Of a stretch of 64,000 bases of DNA, positions 16,568-25,501 are shown piece by piece. The stretch covers positions 34,538 to 98,537 of the forward strand of contig NZ_CAJVAS010000023.1 of NCBI RefSeq assembly GCF_910593845.1. Direction: 5' to 3'. The stretch's first letter is position 1. Every line of letters begins with the position of its first letter. The translations under genes were made by a program, and so were the position numbers. The stretch comes from Paenibacillus solanacearum. GTDB lineage: Bacteria; Bacillota; Bacilli; Paenibacillales; NBRC-103111. Under the pieces are notes generated by a model, which was given only the letters and a program-made list of their open reading frames with translations, was not told the DNA's origin and did no database searches.

Positions 16568-16684
16568 ATGGGCTTCTTCGGAGGTGCGTTCAGCTGTTTC
16601 GGCGGTTTTATTGCGGCCGGCGCCATTCTGGTGCTGTTCATTTTGCTTGTTATTGTGGCCTGCATTGGATTTTTCTGGGTATAA
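16568..16684 (+). CDS. YjcZ-family small membrane peptide
   Basis: A 38-codon gene with GGGGAGTG upstream of its ATG. The peptide begins Met-Gly-Phe-Phe with glycine-rich repeats and ends in the hydrophobic core AILVLFILLVIVACIGFFW, the signature of YjcZ-type sporulation peptides. These are very short membrane proteins found in spores of Bacillus and Paenibacillus, with no known biochemical role. A clean hairpin terminator follows 30 bases later, supporting a real monocistron. A second copy of the family lies at 33035-33127. Confidence 0.8.
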   Translation: MGFFGGAFSCFGGFIAAGAILVLFILLVIVACIGFFWV

Positions 16685-16713
16685 ACCGGCCCCTTGCGGG
16701 CGGACGGAATGAG

Positions 16714-16758
16714 AATTGCAGCTTGTCTTGCTGAAGACGGGCTGCAATTTTGTTTTGT
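16714..16758 (+). terminator. Terminator after the YjcZ peptide gene
   Basis: Stem AATTGCAGC (16714-16722) with GCTGCAATT (16741-16749), inner GTCTT/AAGAC pairing, then TTTGTTTTG. Confidence 0.8.
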
Positions 16759-16774
16759 TCGGCGGCGCTGTGAA

Positions 16775-17620
16775 TCAATCGTCCGCCGGGCTTGCCGCAT
16801 CGCGGTACTGGCGCGGATTGCGGCCGAAGCAGGCGGTGAACTGCTTCGTGAAGTAAAAGGGGCTGCGAAAGCCAACCTCCTCCGCGACTTCCGAGATGCG
16901 CAGCGACGTATGTTCAAGAAGGCGCGCCGCATGGCGCAGCCGAAGCTTGATGAGCGTATCCATGACCGAGTCGCCGGTCTGCTCGCGGAACAAATGCGAT
17001 AGGCGGGAAGGGGACAGCATGACCCGGCGCGCAAGCGATTCGATCGTATGCGGCTCCTTCAGATGGGAGCTTATATAGTTCAGCGTTTCCTCGATGCGCG
17101 GGTCCAGCTGCCCGCGCTTTTGCGTGTTTTTGGCGAGCAGCAGGACGACTTCCTCCATCGCGTTCAGCGACAGCAGCCGATGATAATAGTCCGTTCCGTC
17201 CTCAAGGCTGTACTTGAGCAGCCGCTCGAAGGCGACGACCATTCGCTCGAACGTCACTTTGCGCTCCACTTGCAGCCGAATGAGTCCCCCGCCGGCTCCG
17301 GTGGTCTGCAGCAGCTCGAACCAGCGAGGCTCGGGCACGAAGTGCGCCCAATAAAAGTCCCAATGATGCCCTTCCGGCGTGTAGTAGTGATGAGGCACGC
17401 CCGGCGGCAGCAGGATAACGTCTCCCTCCAGGCAGCTGACGCTGCCGCCGTCGGAACGGTATTCGCCCTGCCCGGCGATCGTGAACGTCATGAGCCAATC
17501 GCGCGTGCCTTTGGAACGCGTGATCGCATAGCCGTAAGTTTCGCGGAAATGGCCGGCCACCAGAACGCCCGATGGCGGCGCTTTCGTTTCCCTAGCGGGA
17601 AGATCGGGATGGGTGGTCAC
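16775..17620 (-). CDS. AraC-family transcriptional regulator with cupin sensor domain
   Basis: The protein has 281 residues. An N-terminal cupin (AraC_binding) domain contains VILLPPGVPHHYYTP, and the C-terminal double HTH spans about residues 180-275 (SLARRVMLSPSRLSHLFREQ for the first HTH and ISEVAEEVGFRSPFYFTKQF for the second). GTG start with AAGGAGG upstream. It is divergent from a PhyH-family dioxygenase gene with 203 bases between, so that gene is the likely target. In Paenibacillus such regulators often sense sugars; the ligand here is unknown. Confidence 0.88.
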   Translation of the reverse strand: MTTHPDLPARETKAPPSGVLVAGHFRETYGYAITRSKGTRDWLMTFTIAGQGEYRSDGGSVSCLEGDVILLPPGVPHHYYTPEGHHWDFYWAHFVPEPRWFELLQTTGAGGGLIRLQVERKVTFERMVVAFERLLKYSLEDGTDYYHRLLSLNAMEEVVLLLAKNTQKRGQLDPRIEETLNYISSHLKEPHTIESLARRVMLSPSRLSHLFREQTGDSVMDTLIKLRLRHAARLLEHTSLRISEVAEEVGFRSPFYFTKQFTACFGRNPRQYRDAASPADD

Positions 17621-17823
17621 GTTTTTGTTCCTCCTTGTATGCTCGTCTTCTATTTGAATGCTGTCGGATTGTATGCTTTATAAAGACGCATACTCTTGCC
17701 AGCAGTAGACAGCAGAATTGTTAAGGTATTCAGCCACTCTATTCATTTCGGCGGCTGTCAGTTCATTTTATAATAAAAACAAGAAAGATTCGAGGTTCAA
17801 CGATCCTACTGGAGGGAAGAACG

Positions 17824-18645
17824 ATGACTTTACAGGCGCTTGGCGGTGTGTTGTCAGAAGCACAGAAGCAGCAGTTTCGTGAAGAAGGGTACTTGGTGGC
17901 GCAGGGTTTGTTCCGGGAGGAAGCAACCGAGATGAAGGAGCTGTTCATGACGCTGCATGCGGCAGGCCCGATCCCGGGTTACTTCCATCCCGTGCCTGCG
18001 GAGGAAGCGGGCGGGGACATTCTGAAGCAATATCCGCGTATGATGCATCCGCACCGCTACAACAAGAAGGCGATGGATTATATGCTGCACCCGAAGGTCA
18101 TGCATATATTGGCCGACCTCTACGGAGAAGAGCCTTTGGCTGCCCAGAGCATGTTTTATTTCAAGCCGCCGGGGGCGAAAGGGCAGGCGCTGCATCAGGA
18201 TAACTTCTATTTGAAGGTGGAGCCGGGAACGTGCATCGCGGCTTGGACGGCGGTCGATGCGGCCGATGAGGAGAATGGCGGGCTGTTCGTAGTGCCGGAG
18301 TCGAACCGGTTTGACATCTTGTGTCCGCACCGGGCGGATCCGTCCGTGTCGTTCACAAGGGAGGAAGTCGACGTGCCGGAAGGCTACCAGCCTGTACCGG
18401 TTATCATGGAAGCGGGGGACGTGCTGTTCTTCAACGGCAGCGTCATTCACGGCTCGTACCCGAACACGTCGTCCGACCGGTTCCGCCGGGCTTTCATTTG
18501 CCATTACGCCAACGCATCGGCGACGAAGATCGGCATGCATTACAAGCCACTGTATCACCATGACGGCAGAGAGGTGCAGGGCATCGACAACAATATGGAC
18601 GGCGGCCCGTGCGGCACCGAATACGAAGCGAAGGAAGCGCATTGA
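17824..18645 (+). CDS. Phytanoyl-CoA dioxygenase (PhyH) family protein
   Basis: A 273-residue Fe(II)/2-oxoglutarate-dependent oxygenase. The metal ligands are visible as HQD (H124, D126) and H209 in GSVIHGSYPN, with an Arg (R221 or R222) placed to hold 2-oxoglutarate. The family hydroxylates varied small molecules: phytanoyl-CoA, ectoine, or natural-product intermediates. GGAGGG precedes the ATG. The stop codon lies inside the loop of its own terminator. Divergent from an AraC regulator, so probably induced by a compound the enzyme helps degrade. Confidence 0.85.
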   Translation: MTLQALGGVLSEAQKQQFREEGYLVAQGLFREEATEMKELFMTLHAAGPIPGYFHPVPAEEAGGDILKQYPRMMHPHRYNKKAMDYMLHPKVMHILADLYGEEPLAAQSMFYFKPPGAKGQALHQDNFYLKVEPGTCIAAWTAVDAADEENGGLFVVPESNRFDILCPHRADPSVSFTREEVDVPEGYQPVPVIMEAGDVLFFNGSVIHGSYPNTSSDRFRRAFICHYANASATKIGMHYKPLYHHDGREVQGIDNNMDGGPCGTEYEAKEAH

Positions 18646-18659
18646 CGCTTCCTTTTTTT
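18633..18659 (+). terminator. Terminator overlapping the PhyH stop codon
   Basis: GGAAGCG (18633-18639) pairs with CGCTTCC (18646-18652), with T7 directly behind. The TGA stop codon (18643-18645) lies in the hairpin loop. Confidence 0.85.
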
Positions 18660-18685
18660 AGTTCCGGCGCCTGGACAATAAAAAA

Positions 18686-18736
18686 TTGACTTTGATAATG
18701 ATAACCATTATCATTTAGATAATGAGAAACGTTATC
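18686..18736 (+). promoter_or_regulatory. Promoter covered by two Fur boxes
   Basis: GATAATGATAACCATTATC (18694-18712) matches the 19-bp Fur consensus at 18 positions. A second, weaker box GATAATGAGAAACGTTATC lies at 18718-18736. The promoter TTGACT (18686-18691), 17 bp, TATCAT (18709-18714) lies across the first box, so Fur with iron would block transcription. Confidence 0.85.
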
Positions 18737-18758
18737 AATTAGAGGAGGGTATTCATAT

Positions 18759-19067
18759 ATGGCGTCGTTGTTGATTGTGGGAGCGGATCATTTGGGGAAC
18801 ATTCCGGAGCATTTGGCAGGCTTAGGTGTAAATGAAGTGCTGCATATGTCCGGCCGGAAATGCCAGATGACCCGCAAGGGCATTCCCGAGAAAGTGGACG
18901 CCGTACTGGTGTTGACCGATTATGTCAATCACAACTTGACCAAGGTGATCAAGCAGCAGGCCAAGGAACAGGATGTTCCGATCTATTACGCCAAGAGATC
19001 GTGGTGCTCGGTGAAGCAGGCGCTTTGCTCCTGCGCAGATACGTGCGAATGGCTGAAAACGACCTGA
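18759..19067 (+). CDS. DUF2325-family protein, Fur-regulated
   Basis: A 102-residue protein with the DUF2325 pattern: starts SLLIVGADHLGNIPEHL, central KVDAVLVLTDYVNHNLTKVI, and a cysteine-rich end CSVKQALCSCADTC. The fold looks like a small Rossmann-type or toprim-like alpha/beta domain; no biochemical function is established. GAGGAGGG precedes the ATG by 9 bases. The promoter is covered by two Fur boxes, so it is expressed when iron is scarce. The cysteines suggest metal or Fe-S binding, which is inference. Confidence 0.85.
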   Translation: MASLLIVGADHLGNIPEHLAGLGVNEVLHMSGRKCQMTRKGIPEKVDAVLVLTDYVNHNLTKVIKQQAKEQDVPIYYAKRSWCSVKQALCSCADTCEWLKTT

Positions 19068-19097
19068 TCCCGCACCGCGCCCGGGGTCTGCGGCACC

Positions 19098-19778
19098 TTA
19101 GTACTTGAGCTTGTCCAGCACGCGCTCCACTTTGCGAAGATGCGCAGCCATGCACCTTCTCGCTGCGGCGGCATCGCCTGCCCTGACCGCTTCCACAATC
19201 GCCGAATGTTCATCGGACAAGCGGGCTGCCTCGCTTTGCTCGGCGAACAGCCACAGTCGCCGGCTTTCCCTCATGACCGGACCCATCGTCAGAAACAGCG
19301 TCTCCAGCGTCCGCGTCAGCAATTCGTTGCCGGAAGCCTTCGCCAGCGCGAGGTGAAACCGGATATCGCTTTCTTCCAGTGCAGCTTCCTCCGTTAATGC
19401 CATCATCTCTGCGATCACATTCGTCATTTCCGTCAGCTGTTCTTCCGTTCGCCGCGCCGCGGCCATCGCTGCGCTCTCGGTTTCCAATATATAGCGCAGC
19501 TCGAGCCATTGCTTGAGCTGCTCCACATTGCCGATCTCCGGCGCCTCGATCTGAAACCCGTCGCTGTCTTTGAGCACGAAGGTCCCCCCGCCATGCCTCA
19601 CATCGATCCATCCATGGGCTTTTAACGACATTAACGCTTCGCGTATCGTAGACCGGCCGACGCCATGAAGCGAGGCGAGCTGCTCGACGGAAGGGAGCCT
19701 CGAGCCTACGGGCCATTCGCCCCGTGTAATTTGGTTGCGCAAAAGGTCGGCGACCACTTCGTATGCTTTGCGGATCAT
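19098..19778 (-). CDS. GntR/FadR-family transcriptional regulator (LutR/GlcC-like)
   Basis: The protein has 226 residues: an N-terminal GntR winged HTH (LPSVEQLASLHGVGRSTIRE, residues 28-47, wing GWIDVRHGGGTFV) and a C-terminal FCD helical domain with the D..H..H metal-ligand pattern (DIRFHLALAKASGN, then EHSAIVEAVRAGD). FCD proteins of this type bind lactate, glycolate or other short acids. It is divergent from glcDF, with a 25-bp operator between, so it probably represses that operon until the substrate is present. Confidence 0.9.
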   Translation of the reverse strand: MIRKAYEVVADLLRNQITRGEWPVGSRLPSVEQLASLHGVGRSTIREALMSLKAHGWIDVRHGGGTFVLKDSDGFQIEAPEIGNVEQLKQWLELRYILETESAAMAAARRTEEQLTEMTNVIAEMMALTEEAALEESDIRFHLALAKASGNELLTRTLETLFLTMGPVMRESRRLWLFAEQSEAARLSDEHSAIVEAVRAGDAAAARRCMAAHLRKVERVLDKLKY

Positions 19779-19845
19779 GTGCAGCTTCTCCTATCGTTCG
19801 TCCCTTAGATTACGGTTATTGTATCATGCCTGTATATGAAAATTA

Positions 19846-19897
19846 TAGACGATGCGCAAGGGTCAATGCTATAATCAAGTCATCAGATGACCTGATT
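19846..19897 (+). promoter_or_regulatory. glcDF promoter and FadR-type operator
   Basis: TAGACG (19846-19851), 18 bp, TATAAT (19870-19875). A 25-bp near-perfect dyad at 19873-19897 overlaps the -10: arms AATCA/TGATT and a 13-bp perfect core GTCATCAGATGAC (19879-19891). The position fits repression by the divergent GntR regulator. Confidence 0.75.
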
Positions 19898-20038
19898 AAT
19901 ATTTGGCGAACCAAACGATGCGGCCAGACAGCCCCTTCCGGGCATGAGGCAGCAGGACGCCCGCGATCGAGCCAGCAGAGCAGAGCGGGGCAGTCGGTCG
20001 TTCCGGTCGCCGGTTACTATCGGTTTGGAGGGATTGGA

Positions 20039-21535
20039 TTGTTAGCACAGCCTGTACGTGAGCAGCTGCGCGCCATTGTCGGCGAGCGCTGGTTCCGCGA
20101 CGATGCCGAATCGCTCGTGTCTTACAGCTACGACGCCACGCCGCTGTATCAATCGATGCCGGACGGCGTTATTTTTCCTTCCTCGACAGAGGAAGTATCG
20201 GCCATTATGAAAGTATGCGCGGCGCATCGCATTCCGGTTGTGACCCGCGGGGCGGGCAGCAACCTGTGCGCCGGCGTCGTGCCGCTGCACGGCGGCCTCG
20301 TGATGGTGATGACGCGCATGAACCGGCTGATCGAGATCGATCAGGACAACTTGACGGCGACGTTCCAGACCGGCCTGAATACGAAGCAGTTCCATACCGC
20401 CGTCGAGGAGACGGGATTGTTCTACCCGCCGGACCCGAGCAGCATGATCATTTGCACGATGGGCGGCAATATCGCGCTTGGCGCAGGCGGCTTGCGCGGC
20501 CTGAAGTACGGCACGACCAAAGATTACGTGATCGGGCTCGAAGCCGTCCTGGCGAACGGAGATATTTTGCGGACGGGCGGCAAGCTGGTGAAGGACGTGG
20601 CGGGCTACGACTTGACGAGGCTGCTCGTCGGCTCCGGCGGGACGCTCGCCGTACTGACGGAAGCGACCGTGAAGCTTGTGCCGAAGCCGGACTACCGGCG
20701 GGCGATGGTGGCGATATTCGCCGATCTTCCTTCCGCCGCAAGGACGGTATCGCAAATTATTGCCAACCGGATTACGCCGTGTACGCTGGAATTCATGGAT
20801 GGGGCAACGATCAAGGTCGTGGAGGATTATGCGAAAATCGGGCTGCCTACCGATGCCGAGGCGATCTTGGCGATCGAGCAGGACGGCGAAGAGTCGCAGG
20901 TAGAGAGAGATTTGCAGCTGATCGAGCAAATCTGCAAAAGCGCCGGAGCCATCCAGGTGAAGGTGGCGGCGACGCCGGAAGAGGGAGCGAAGGTCATGGA
21001 AGCGCGGCGCAGCGCGCTGGCCGCCTTGTCCCGCTTGCGTCCGACGACGATGCTGGAGGACGCGACGGTGCCGCGTTCGAAGATCGCCGACATGGTGCTC
21101 GAAATTCAGCGGATCGCAACCAAATACGATGTGCAGATCTGTACGTTCGGGCATGCCGGTGACGGAAACCTGCATCCGACGGCGATGACGGATGCCCGCG
21201 ATCCGGAAGAAATTCATCGCGTCGAGAAAGCGTTCGAGGAAATTTTCGAGGCGGCGATCCGGATGGGCGGCACCATTACCGGCGAGCACGGGGTCGGCCA
21301 CGTGAAGGCGCCTTATTTGGAATGGAAGGTGGGCGCTTCGGGGATCGACATTATGAAGCGGCTGAAAGCGGCGTTCGATCCGGACGGCTTGCTGAATCCG
21401 GGCAAGCTGTTCGCCGAGACGCGCAAGCGGATCGTCTTTACCGGGTCGGAAGAGGCGGCCTCGCAAGAGCAGGGTCAGGCCCAGGCTCAGGCGGCCTCTG
21501 GAACGAAAGCGGGTGAAGCTGATGGCAACGGCTGA
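20039..21535 (+). CDS. glcD: FAD-linked oxidase, glycolate/lactate oxidase subunit D
   Basis: A 498-residue flavoprotein, the normal GlcD length. The FAD_binding_4 domain has VVTRGAGSNLCAG and GGNIALGAGGLRGLKYG; the C-terminal FAD-oxidase domain has CTFGHAGDGNLHP and GEHGVGHVK. The enzyme oxidises glycolate or D-lactate and passes electrons to the Fe-S partner. The frame is open further upstream to 19763, but that would start inside the operator region; TTG 20039 has GGAGGG at 20027-20032 and gives the family N-terminus. It overlaps glcF by 14 bases. Confidence 0.9.
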   Translation: MLAQPVREQLRAIVGERWFRDDAESLVSYSYDATPLYQSMPDGVIFPSSTEEVSAIMKVCAAHRIPVVTRGAGSNLCAGVVPLHGGLVMVMTRMNRLIEIDQDNLTATFQTGLNTKQFHTAVEETGLFYPPDPSSMIICTMGGNIALGAGGLRGLKYGTTKDYVIGLEAVLANGDILRTGGKLVKDVAGYDLTRLLVGSGGTLAVLTEATVKLVPKPDYRRAMVAIFADLPSAARTVSQIIANRITPCTLEFMDGATIKVVEDYAKIGLPTDAEAILAIEQDGEESQVERDLQLIEQICKSAGAIQVKVAATPEEGAKVMEARRSALAALSRLRPTTMLEDATVPRSKIADMVLEIQRIATKYDVQICTFGHAGDGNLHPTAMTDARDPEEIHRVEKAFEEIFEAAIRMGGTITGEHGVGHVKAPYLEWKVGASGIDIMKRLKAAFDPDGLLNPGKLFAETRKRIVFTGSEEAASQEQGQAQAQAASGTKAGEADGNG

Positions 21536-22895
21536 TCCGAAGCAGCTGGCGGAACGGCTGAAGCTGACGCTCGATTCCGACCAGTTGACGAACTGTATGC
21601 GCTGCGGCTTCTGCCAGACGGCCTGTCCGACGTTCCAGGAGACGGGGCTCGAGGCGGCATCGCCGCGCGGACGCATTGCGCTCATGAAAGCCGTTTACGA
21701 TGGCAAGATGGAGCCGGACGCGCTGTTCCAATCGCAGATGGATTTGTGCCTCGGCTGCCGCGCCTGCGAGCCGGCCTGTCCGTCGGACGTGAAGTACGGG
21801 CAGTTGATCGAACAGACGCGGGAATCGATTGCGGATGTGGCCGAGCACAAGTGGCCGGTCAAGCAGCTGCGCGGCTTGTTCATGGAAGGCTTATTCCCGC
21901 ACCACGGCCGGATGCGGGCGCTCGGCGGCCTGCTGAAGCTGTATCAGGTGAGCGGGCTGCGGAAAATTACGCGCAAGCTCGGGGTGATGAACCTCTTCCC
22001 GGCCCATATGCGGGAGATGGAAGCGGTGCTGCCGGAAGCGTCGAGCGACGGCGTCATCCGCCAGTGGCAAAAGCACGGCCTGCCTGCCCGCTGGGAGCAG
22101 TCGGAAGGCGATGCGCAGCCGATGCTGGTCATCCCGGCCGTTGGCGACAGCCTGGGCCGGGTCGGCCTGTTCCGCGGCTGCATCATGGATGTGCTGTTCA
22201 CGGAAACGAACGTGAACACGGTCAAGCTGCTTCGCCTGGCCGGCTACGAGGTCGTGATCCCGACCGCGCAAACGTGCTGCGGCGCGCTGCACGCGCATGC
22301 CGGCGAGACGGAGAGCGCCCGCCGGCTCACGCGGCGTAATATCTCCGCCTTCGGAGCCGCGCACGTCGACTACGTCGCGAGCAATGCCGGCGGCTGCGGC
22401 GCCAGCTTGAAGGAGGCGGACCACCTCCTTCACGGCGATGAGGCCGCGGCAGGCTTCGCAGCCCAGGTGCGCGACCTCTCCGAGCTGCTCGCGATGGGCC
22501 GTCCGCTGCCGCTGAAGCCGCTGCACGCCCGGGGCGGCGCGGTGACCGCGACGTACCAGGACTCGTGCCACCTGCGCAATGTCATGCGTGTGTCCTCGCC
22601 GCCGCGGCAGCTGCTCGGCTCGATGCCGGGCGTCAAGCTGCAGGAGCTGCAGGGCGCCGACCGCTGCTGCGGCTCGGCCGGCATCTATAACCTGACGCAG
22701 CCGCAGATGTCTGCGGACGTGCTCGATCATAAGATGGAGCATGTGGAGCGGACGCGGGCGCAGGTGATTTTGACCGCGAACCCCGGTTGTCTGCTGCAGA
22801 TGAAGTGGGGCGTGCACCGCCATGGCAAGAGCGAGACGATCGAAGCGATGCATTTGGTCGATTTCCTCGCGGAAGCGGTGGAGGAGCGGGGCTAG
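21522..22895 (+). CDS. glcF: Glycolate/lactate oxidase iron-sulfur subunit F
   Basis: About 457 residues. Two 4Fe-4S ferredoxin motifs at the N-terminus (CMRCGFCQTACP and CLGCRACEPACP), then two CCG domains (CCGALHAHAGE and CCGSAGIYNLTQ) that in this family bind a further cluster at the electron-transfer or substrate site. It works with GlcD to pass electrons to the quinone pool. The ATG at 21522 lies within the last codons of glcD, so translation is coupled; an in-frame GTG at 21513 is an alternative. A third glc subunit gene (glcE) is not present here. Confidence 0.9.
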   Translation: MATADPKQLAERLKLTLDSDQLTNCMRCGFCQTACPTFQETGLEAASPRGRIALMKAVYDGKMEPDALFQSQMDLCLGCRACEPACPSDVKYGQLIEQTRESIADVAEHKWPVKQLRGLFMEGLFPHHGRMRALGGLLKLYQVSGLRKITRKLGVMNLFPAHMREMEAVLPEASSDGVIRQWQKHGLPARWEQSEGDAQPMLVIPAVGDSLGRVGLFRGCIMDVLFTETNVNTVKLLRLAGYEVVIPTAQTCCGALHAHAGETESARRLTRRNISAFGAAHVDYVASNAGGCGASLKEADHLLHGDEAAAGFAAQVRDLSELLAMGRPLPLKPLHARGGAVTATYQDSCHLRNVMRVSSPPRQLLGSMPGVKLQELQGADRCCGSAGIYNLTQPQMSADVLDHKMEHVERTRAQVILTANPGCLLQMKWGVHRHGKSETIEAMHLVDFLAEAVEERG

Positions 22896-23366
22896 GCGCA
22901 ACAAGGCGTCCGGCGGCGCAGCGCGGACCGGCAGGCGAGCAGGGCGGACATCCAAGCTTCGCCGCATAGAACTTCCGCCGCTCACAATCGCATGTGCCCG
23001 GCCAGCACATCGGCCGTCTGCCGTCTGAATCGCGCGGCGGGCAGCGTGCGCCGCGGGACGCTCGGTTTCGGTCTGCAGCGGGTTTTCGCTGCGCCTGGCA
23101 ATTCCATAGATCCTAGAACACAGAGGCCCTTTTTCGCACCTTGATCGGTACGAAAAGGGCCTCTGTGTTCATTTTTACTACAATCCCAAGCTCGCGTTGC
23201 AGCGCTGCGCGGCGGTCGGTCGAACCCCACGCTTATTTGTCATTTGGCCGCTATAACCGCACTGGCGAATCGAGGATGCGTTACCGTCGTCGATCCAAGC
23301 CAACGACGCGTCGCTTCACGCGCACCCCGCTGTCGCGCCACACACGTCCAGCGTCAAGCCATCCTG
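22896..23366. other. Intergenic region after glcF
   Basis: 471 bases between convergent genes. It contains the long hairpin at 23116-23170. The rest is GC-rich with short shadow frames and shows no ribosome binding site with a credible gene. Confidence 0.6.
23116..23177 (+). terminator. Strong long-stem terminator
   Basis: About 20 paired bases, GAACACAGAGGCCC (23116-23129) through to GGGCCTCTGTGTTC (23157-23170), followed by ATTTTTACT. It probably ends the glcDF transcript, 220 bases downstream of glcF. Confidence 0.85.
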
Positions 23367-24269
23367 CTACAACGTGCGGACATAGTCCCAGCCTAGCGCC
23401 GTCGGCCGAAACATAAACCGGCTCAAGTCTTCGCCCGACCGTTCCGCAGCGACCAGCAGGCCGCCCTCGACCGGCAGCATATGATGAATTTCGCTGCCCG
23501 GCAGCAGGCGCTCGATCTGCGGCGCGATCACCGGAATGAGCGCATTCTCCAGCCACACCCGTTCCTGGTGCCATTGCGGCGCAAGCGTCTGCGGCGGATA
23601 GCCGCCGGCCGGGGCGCCTAGCGCCGTAACGAACGCGTCCGGCTCGGCGGGCAGCTTCCGTCCGGCGCCGACGGCGGCAACGAAGCGCAGGCACAGCTCG
23701 ATCGTGCGCACCACTTCTTCATAATCCAGCGAGCCGTTGGCATAGCGGATCTCGACCGTCCCCCAATCGTACCAGGAAGCGGTGTTCACGCCGCAGCGGT
23801 GGGACTGAGGACGTCCGCTGTTACGAAGGGCCATCGGGCCGGGACTCGCTTCGAACCGCTCGACCATCTGCCGCGTCACAGGAGGGCAAAACAGGAGTCG
23901 ATGCCCGCTCGTCTGCAAGATCGATTGCAACGCATTCTGATGCAGCAGCGCCGCTACGAGCAGCGGCTTCACGATCGCCTCGCCCCACTTCTCCAAGCCG
24001 ACATGCACATGCAGCCCGCAGCTCCAATTCGCCTGCGCCCCTTGCGCCTGCAGCCGGCCCAGCATATCCCGTATTTGCTCCCGCTGCTCCCAGCGCAGCG
24101 GCGGCGGCTTGAGTTCGCTGCCCGATTCCCGGCCGCTCTCGTCCGTTTGCCGTTCATCCAGCGACATTACCCAGCCGGGCAGCAGCTCGACTTCCTCCGG
24201 TGCACCGCCAACAAACTCGATTTCCACTCCGAATTGCAGTTCATTCCAATGTACTTCGTTTGGCCACAT
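23367..24269 (-). CDS. Amidoligase-family (ATP-grasp-like COOH-NH2 ligase) protein
   Basis: About 300 residues matching the amidoligase family: FGVEIEFVGG near the start (ligase residues Glu-x-Glu), CGLHVHVGLEKW in the middle, and VEIRYANGSLDYEEV late. The family is related to the glutamine synthetase/gamma-glutamylcysteine ligase fold and is predicted to join carboxyl and amino groups, for example in peptide tagging, peptidoglycan or small-molecule capping. A longer frame starts with GTG at 24335, but homology begins at the ATG at 24269. No partner gene (such as a GAT-II amidotransferase) lies beside it, so the substrate is open. Confidence 0.8.
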   Translation of the reverse strand: MWPNEVHWNELQFGVEIEFVGGAPEEVELLPGWVMSLDERQTDESGRESGSELKPPPLRWEQREQIRDMLGRLQAQGAQANWSCGLHVHVGLEKWGEAIVKPLLVAALLHQNALQSILQTSGHRLLFCPPVTRQMVERFEASPGPMALRNSGRPQSHRCGVNTASWYDWGTVEIRYANGSLDYEEVVRTIELCLRFVAAVGAGRKLPAEPDAFVTALGAPAGGYPPQTLAPQWHQERVWLENALIPVIAPQIERLLPGSEIHHMLPVEGGLLVAAERSGEDLSRFMFRPTALGWDYVRTL

Positions 24270-24829
24270 CGTCGTTTCCCCTTTTCTGTCCATTGATTTT
24301 GTATTCCTCACCAACGGGAAAAGGGGGCGGACCACGGGCTTAGCGGGGGATTTTATCAGGCAACATGTCGTTTCCTCCTGATATTCAGCATTCGTTTGTC
24401 GCCATTATACCCAAATATTTCCGTCCTGACAATGTGCGGCCCACATCATGCTTGACCGCTCCAGCCGTCCAAAGGGGACGTTGGACCACACATACCATTG
24501 GCGCTTACGGGTCTTCGCCGTCCTTGGGTTCCGCTTAAACCGCCCCGCTGGAGGAATACGGTCATCATCCCCCAAAAAAATGGGCTCAAGCTGATAAAGC
24601 GGTCATCCTTTGTGGTAAATGTACATGATGGTTGTGGATTTGATACATAATGTACCGAAAACTTAGCCTTAGGTCTAGGTCGCGTTCGGACCATCGTCTA
24701 ATCCAATTTACTACCAAAGTGCGTGTCGGTCACTTTCGATCTCCTCTATGATGATAGTAACAGAAATGCCGGGTCGCTTCGGGCAACGGACGGCCGTGCG
24801 GATTTTTGAAGGCAGGGAGGAAGATCGAT
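24270..24829. other. Intergenic region between divergent amidoligase and PAP2 genes
   Basis: 560 bases. It should carry promoters for both divergent genes. I find no convincing gene: an 82-codon leftward frame at 24446-24694 has no recognisable product and no good ribosome binding site. No riboswitch or T-box recognised. Confidence 0.55.
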
Positions 24830-25501
24830 ATGAAAGTCACGTCATTGAAATCGTATTTGTTATCGCTATGTTTGCTTTTGACGATCCCCGTGCTGGGGCT
24901 CATTTACACGCAGCTGAATCGCGCAGGGGAGAAGACATACAGCCTGGTCACCGATTTTGACCGGCAAATTCCGTTTATCAAATGGTTTGTAGTGCCGTAT
25001 CTCGGCTGGTATTTGTTTTTGTTCGCCGCTTTTTTGTACTTGGCTTATCGAAACCGCGAAGCGTACTACAACACCATCATTCAGTTCAATATCGGTTTGC
25101 TTGTGTGCTACGGAGTTTATGCGGTGTACCAGACGTACGTGCCGCGTCCAGCGCTGGCCGGCGACGACCTGCTGCTGCAGCTCGTTCAGCTGGTATACCG
25201 TTCGGATCAGCCGTATAACTGCTTTCCGAGCACGCATGTGCTTACTTCGTACCTCATGATGAGAACGTATCTTCAGGCGGTGAATATTCCGCGCCTGTAT
25301 GTTACGGCCGTAACGATAACGTCGGTGCTTATTATCGCGTCTACCCAGTTCATGAAGCAGCATGTGCTATTCGATATTGTGGGCGCCGTCCTGGTGGCCG
25401 AAGCCGTCATCTATGCGGCAAAACGATTTCAACCCGTATGGTCCGGCAAGCCGCTGGTTTCCGGAACGCCGTATGGAACATGGGAAAGGAGCCTAAAATA
25501 A
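24830..25501 (+). CDS. PAP2-superfamily membrane phosphatase / inositolphosphotransferase-like
   Basis: About 223 residues with five or six membrane segments. The phosphatase signature is partial but clear: CFPSTHVLTSY (PSTH, residues near 145) and QHVLFDIVGA (His...Asp) later, as in PAP2 enzymes that remove or transfer phosphate groups on lipids. This variant resembles the inositolphosphotransferase branch. GGGAGG lies 9 bases before ATG 24830. Its TAA overlaps the ATG of the next gene (TAATG), so it is coupled to a lipid glycosyltransferase gene, suggesting a joint role in membrane lipid synthesis. Confidence 0.85.
   Translation: MKVTSLKSYLLSLCLLLTIPVLGLIYTQLNRAGEKTYSLVTDFDRQIPFIKWFVVPYLGWYLFLFAAFLYLAYRNREAYYNTIIQFNIGLLVCYGVYAVYQTYVPRPALAGDDLLLQLVQLVYRSDQPYNCFPSTHVLTSYLMMRTYLQAVNIPRLYVTAVTITSVLIIASTQFMKQHVLFDIVGAVLVAEAVIYAAKRFQPVWSGKPLVSGTPYGTWERSLK

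Noticed and set aside
20042..21685. 547-codon minus-strand frame opposite glcD
   Set aside because: Antisense shadow with an unnatural Arg/His-rich composition.
24446..24694. 82-codon leftward frame in the amidoligase-PAP2 gap
   Set aside because: No ribosome binding site and no recognisable product.
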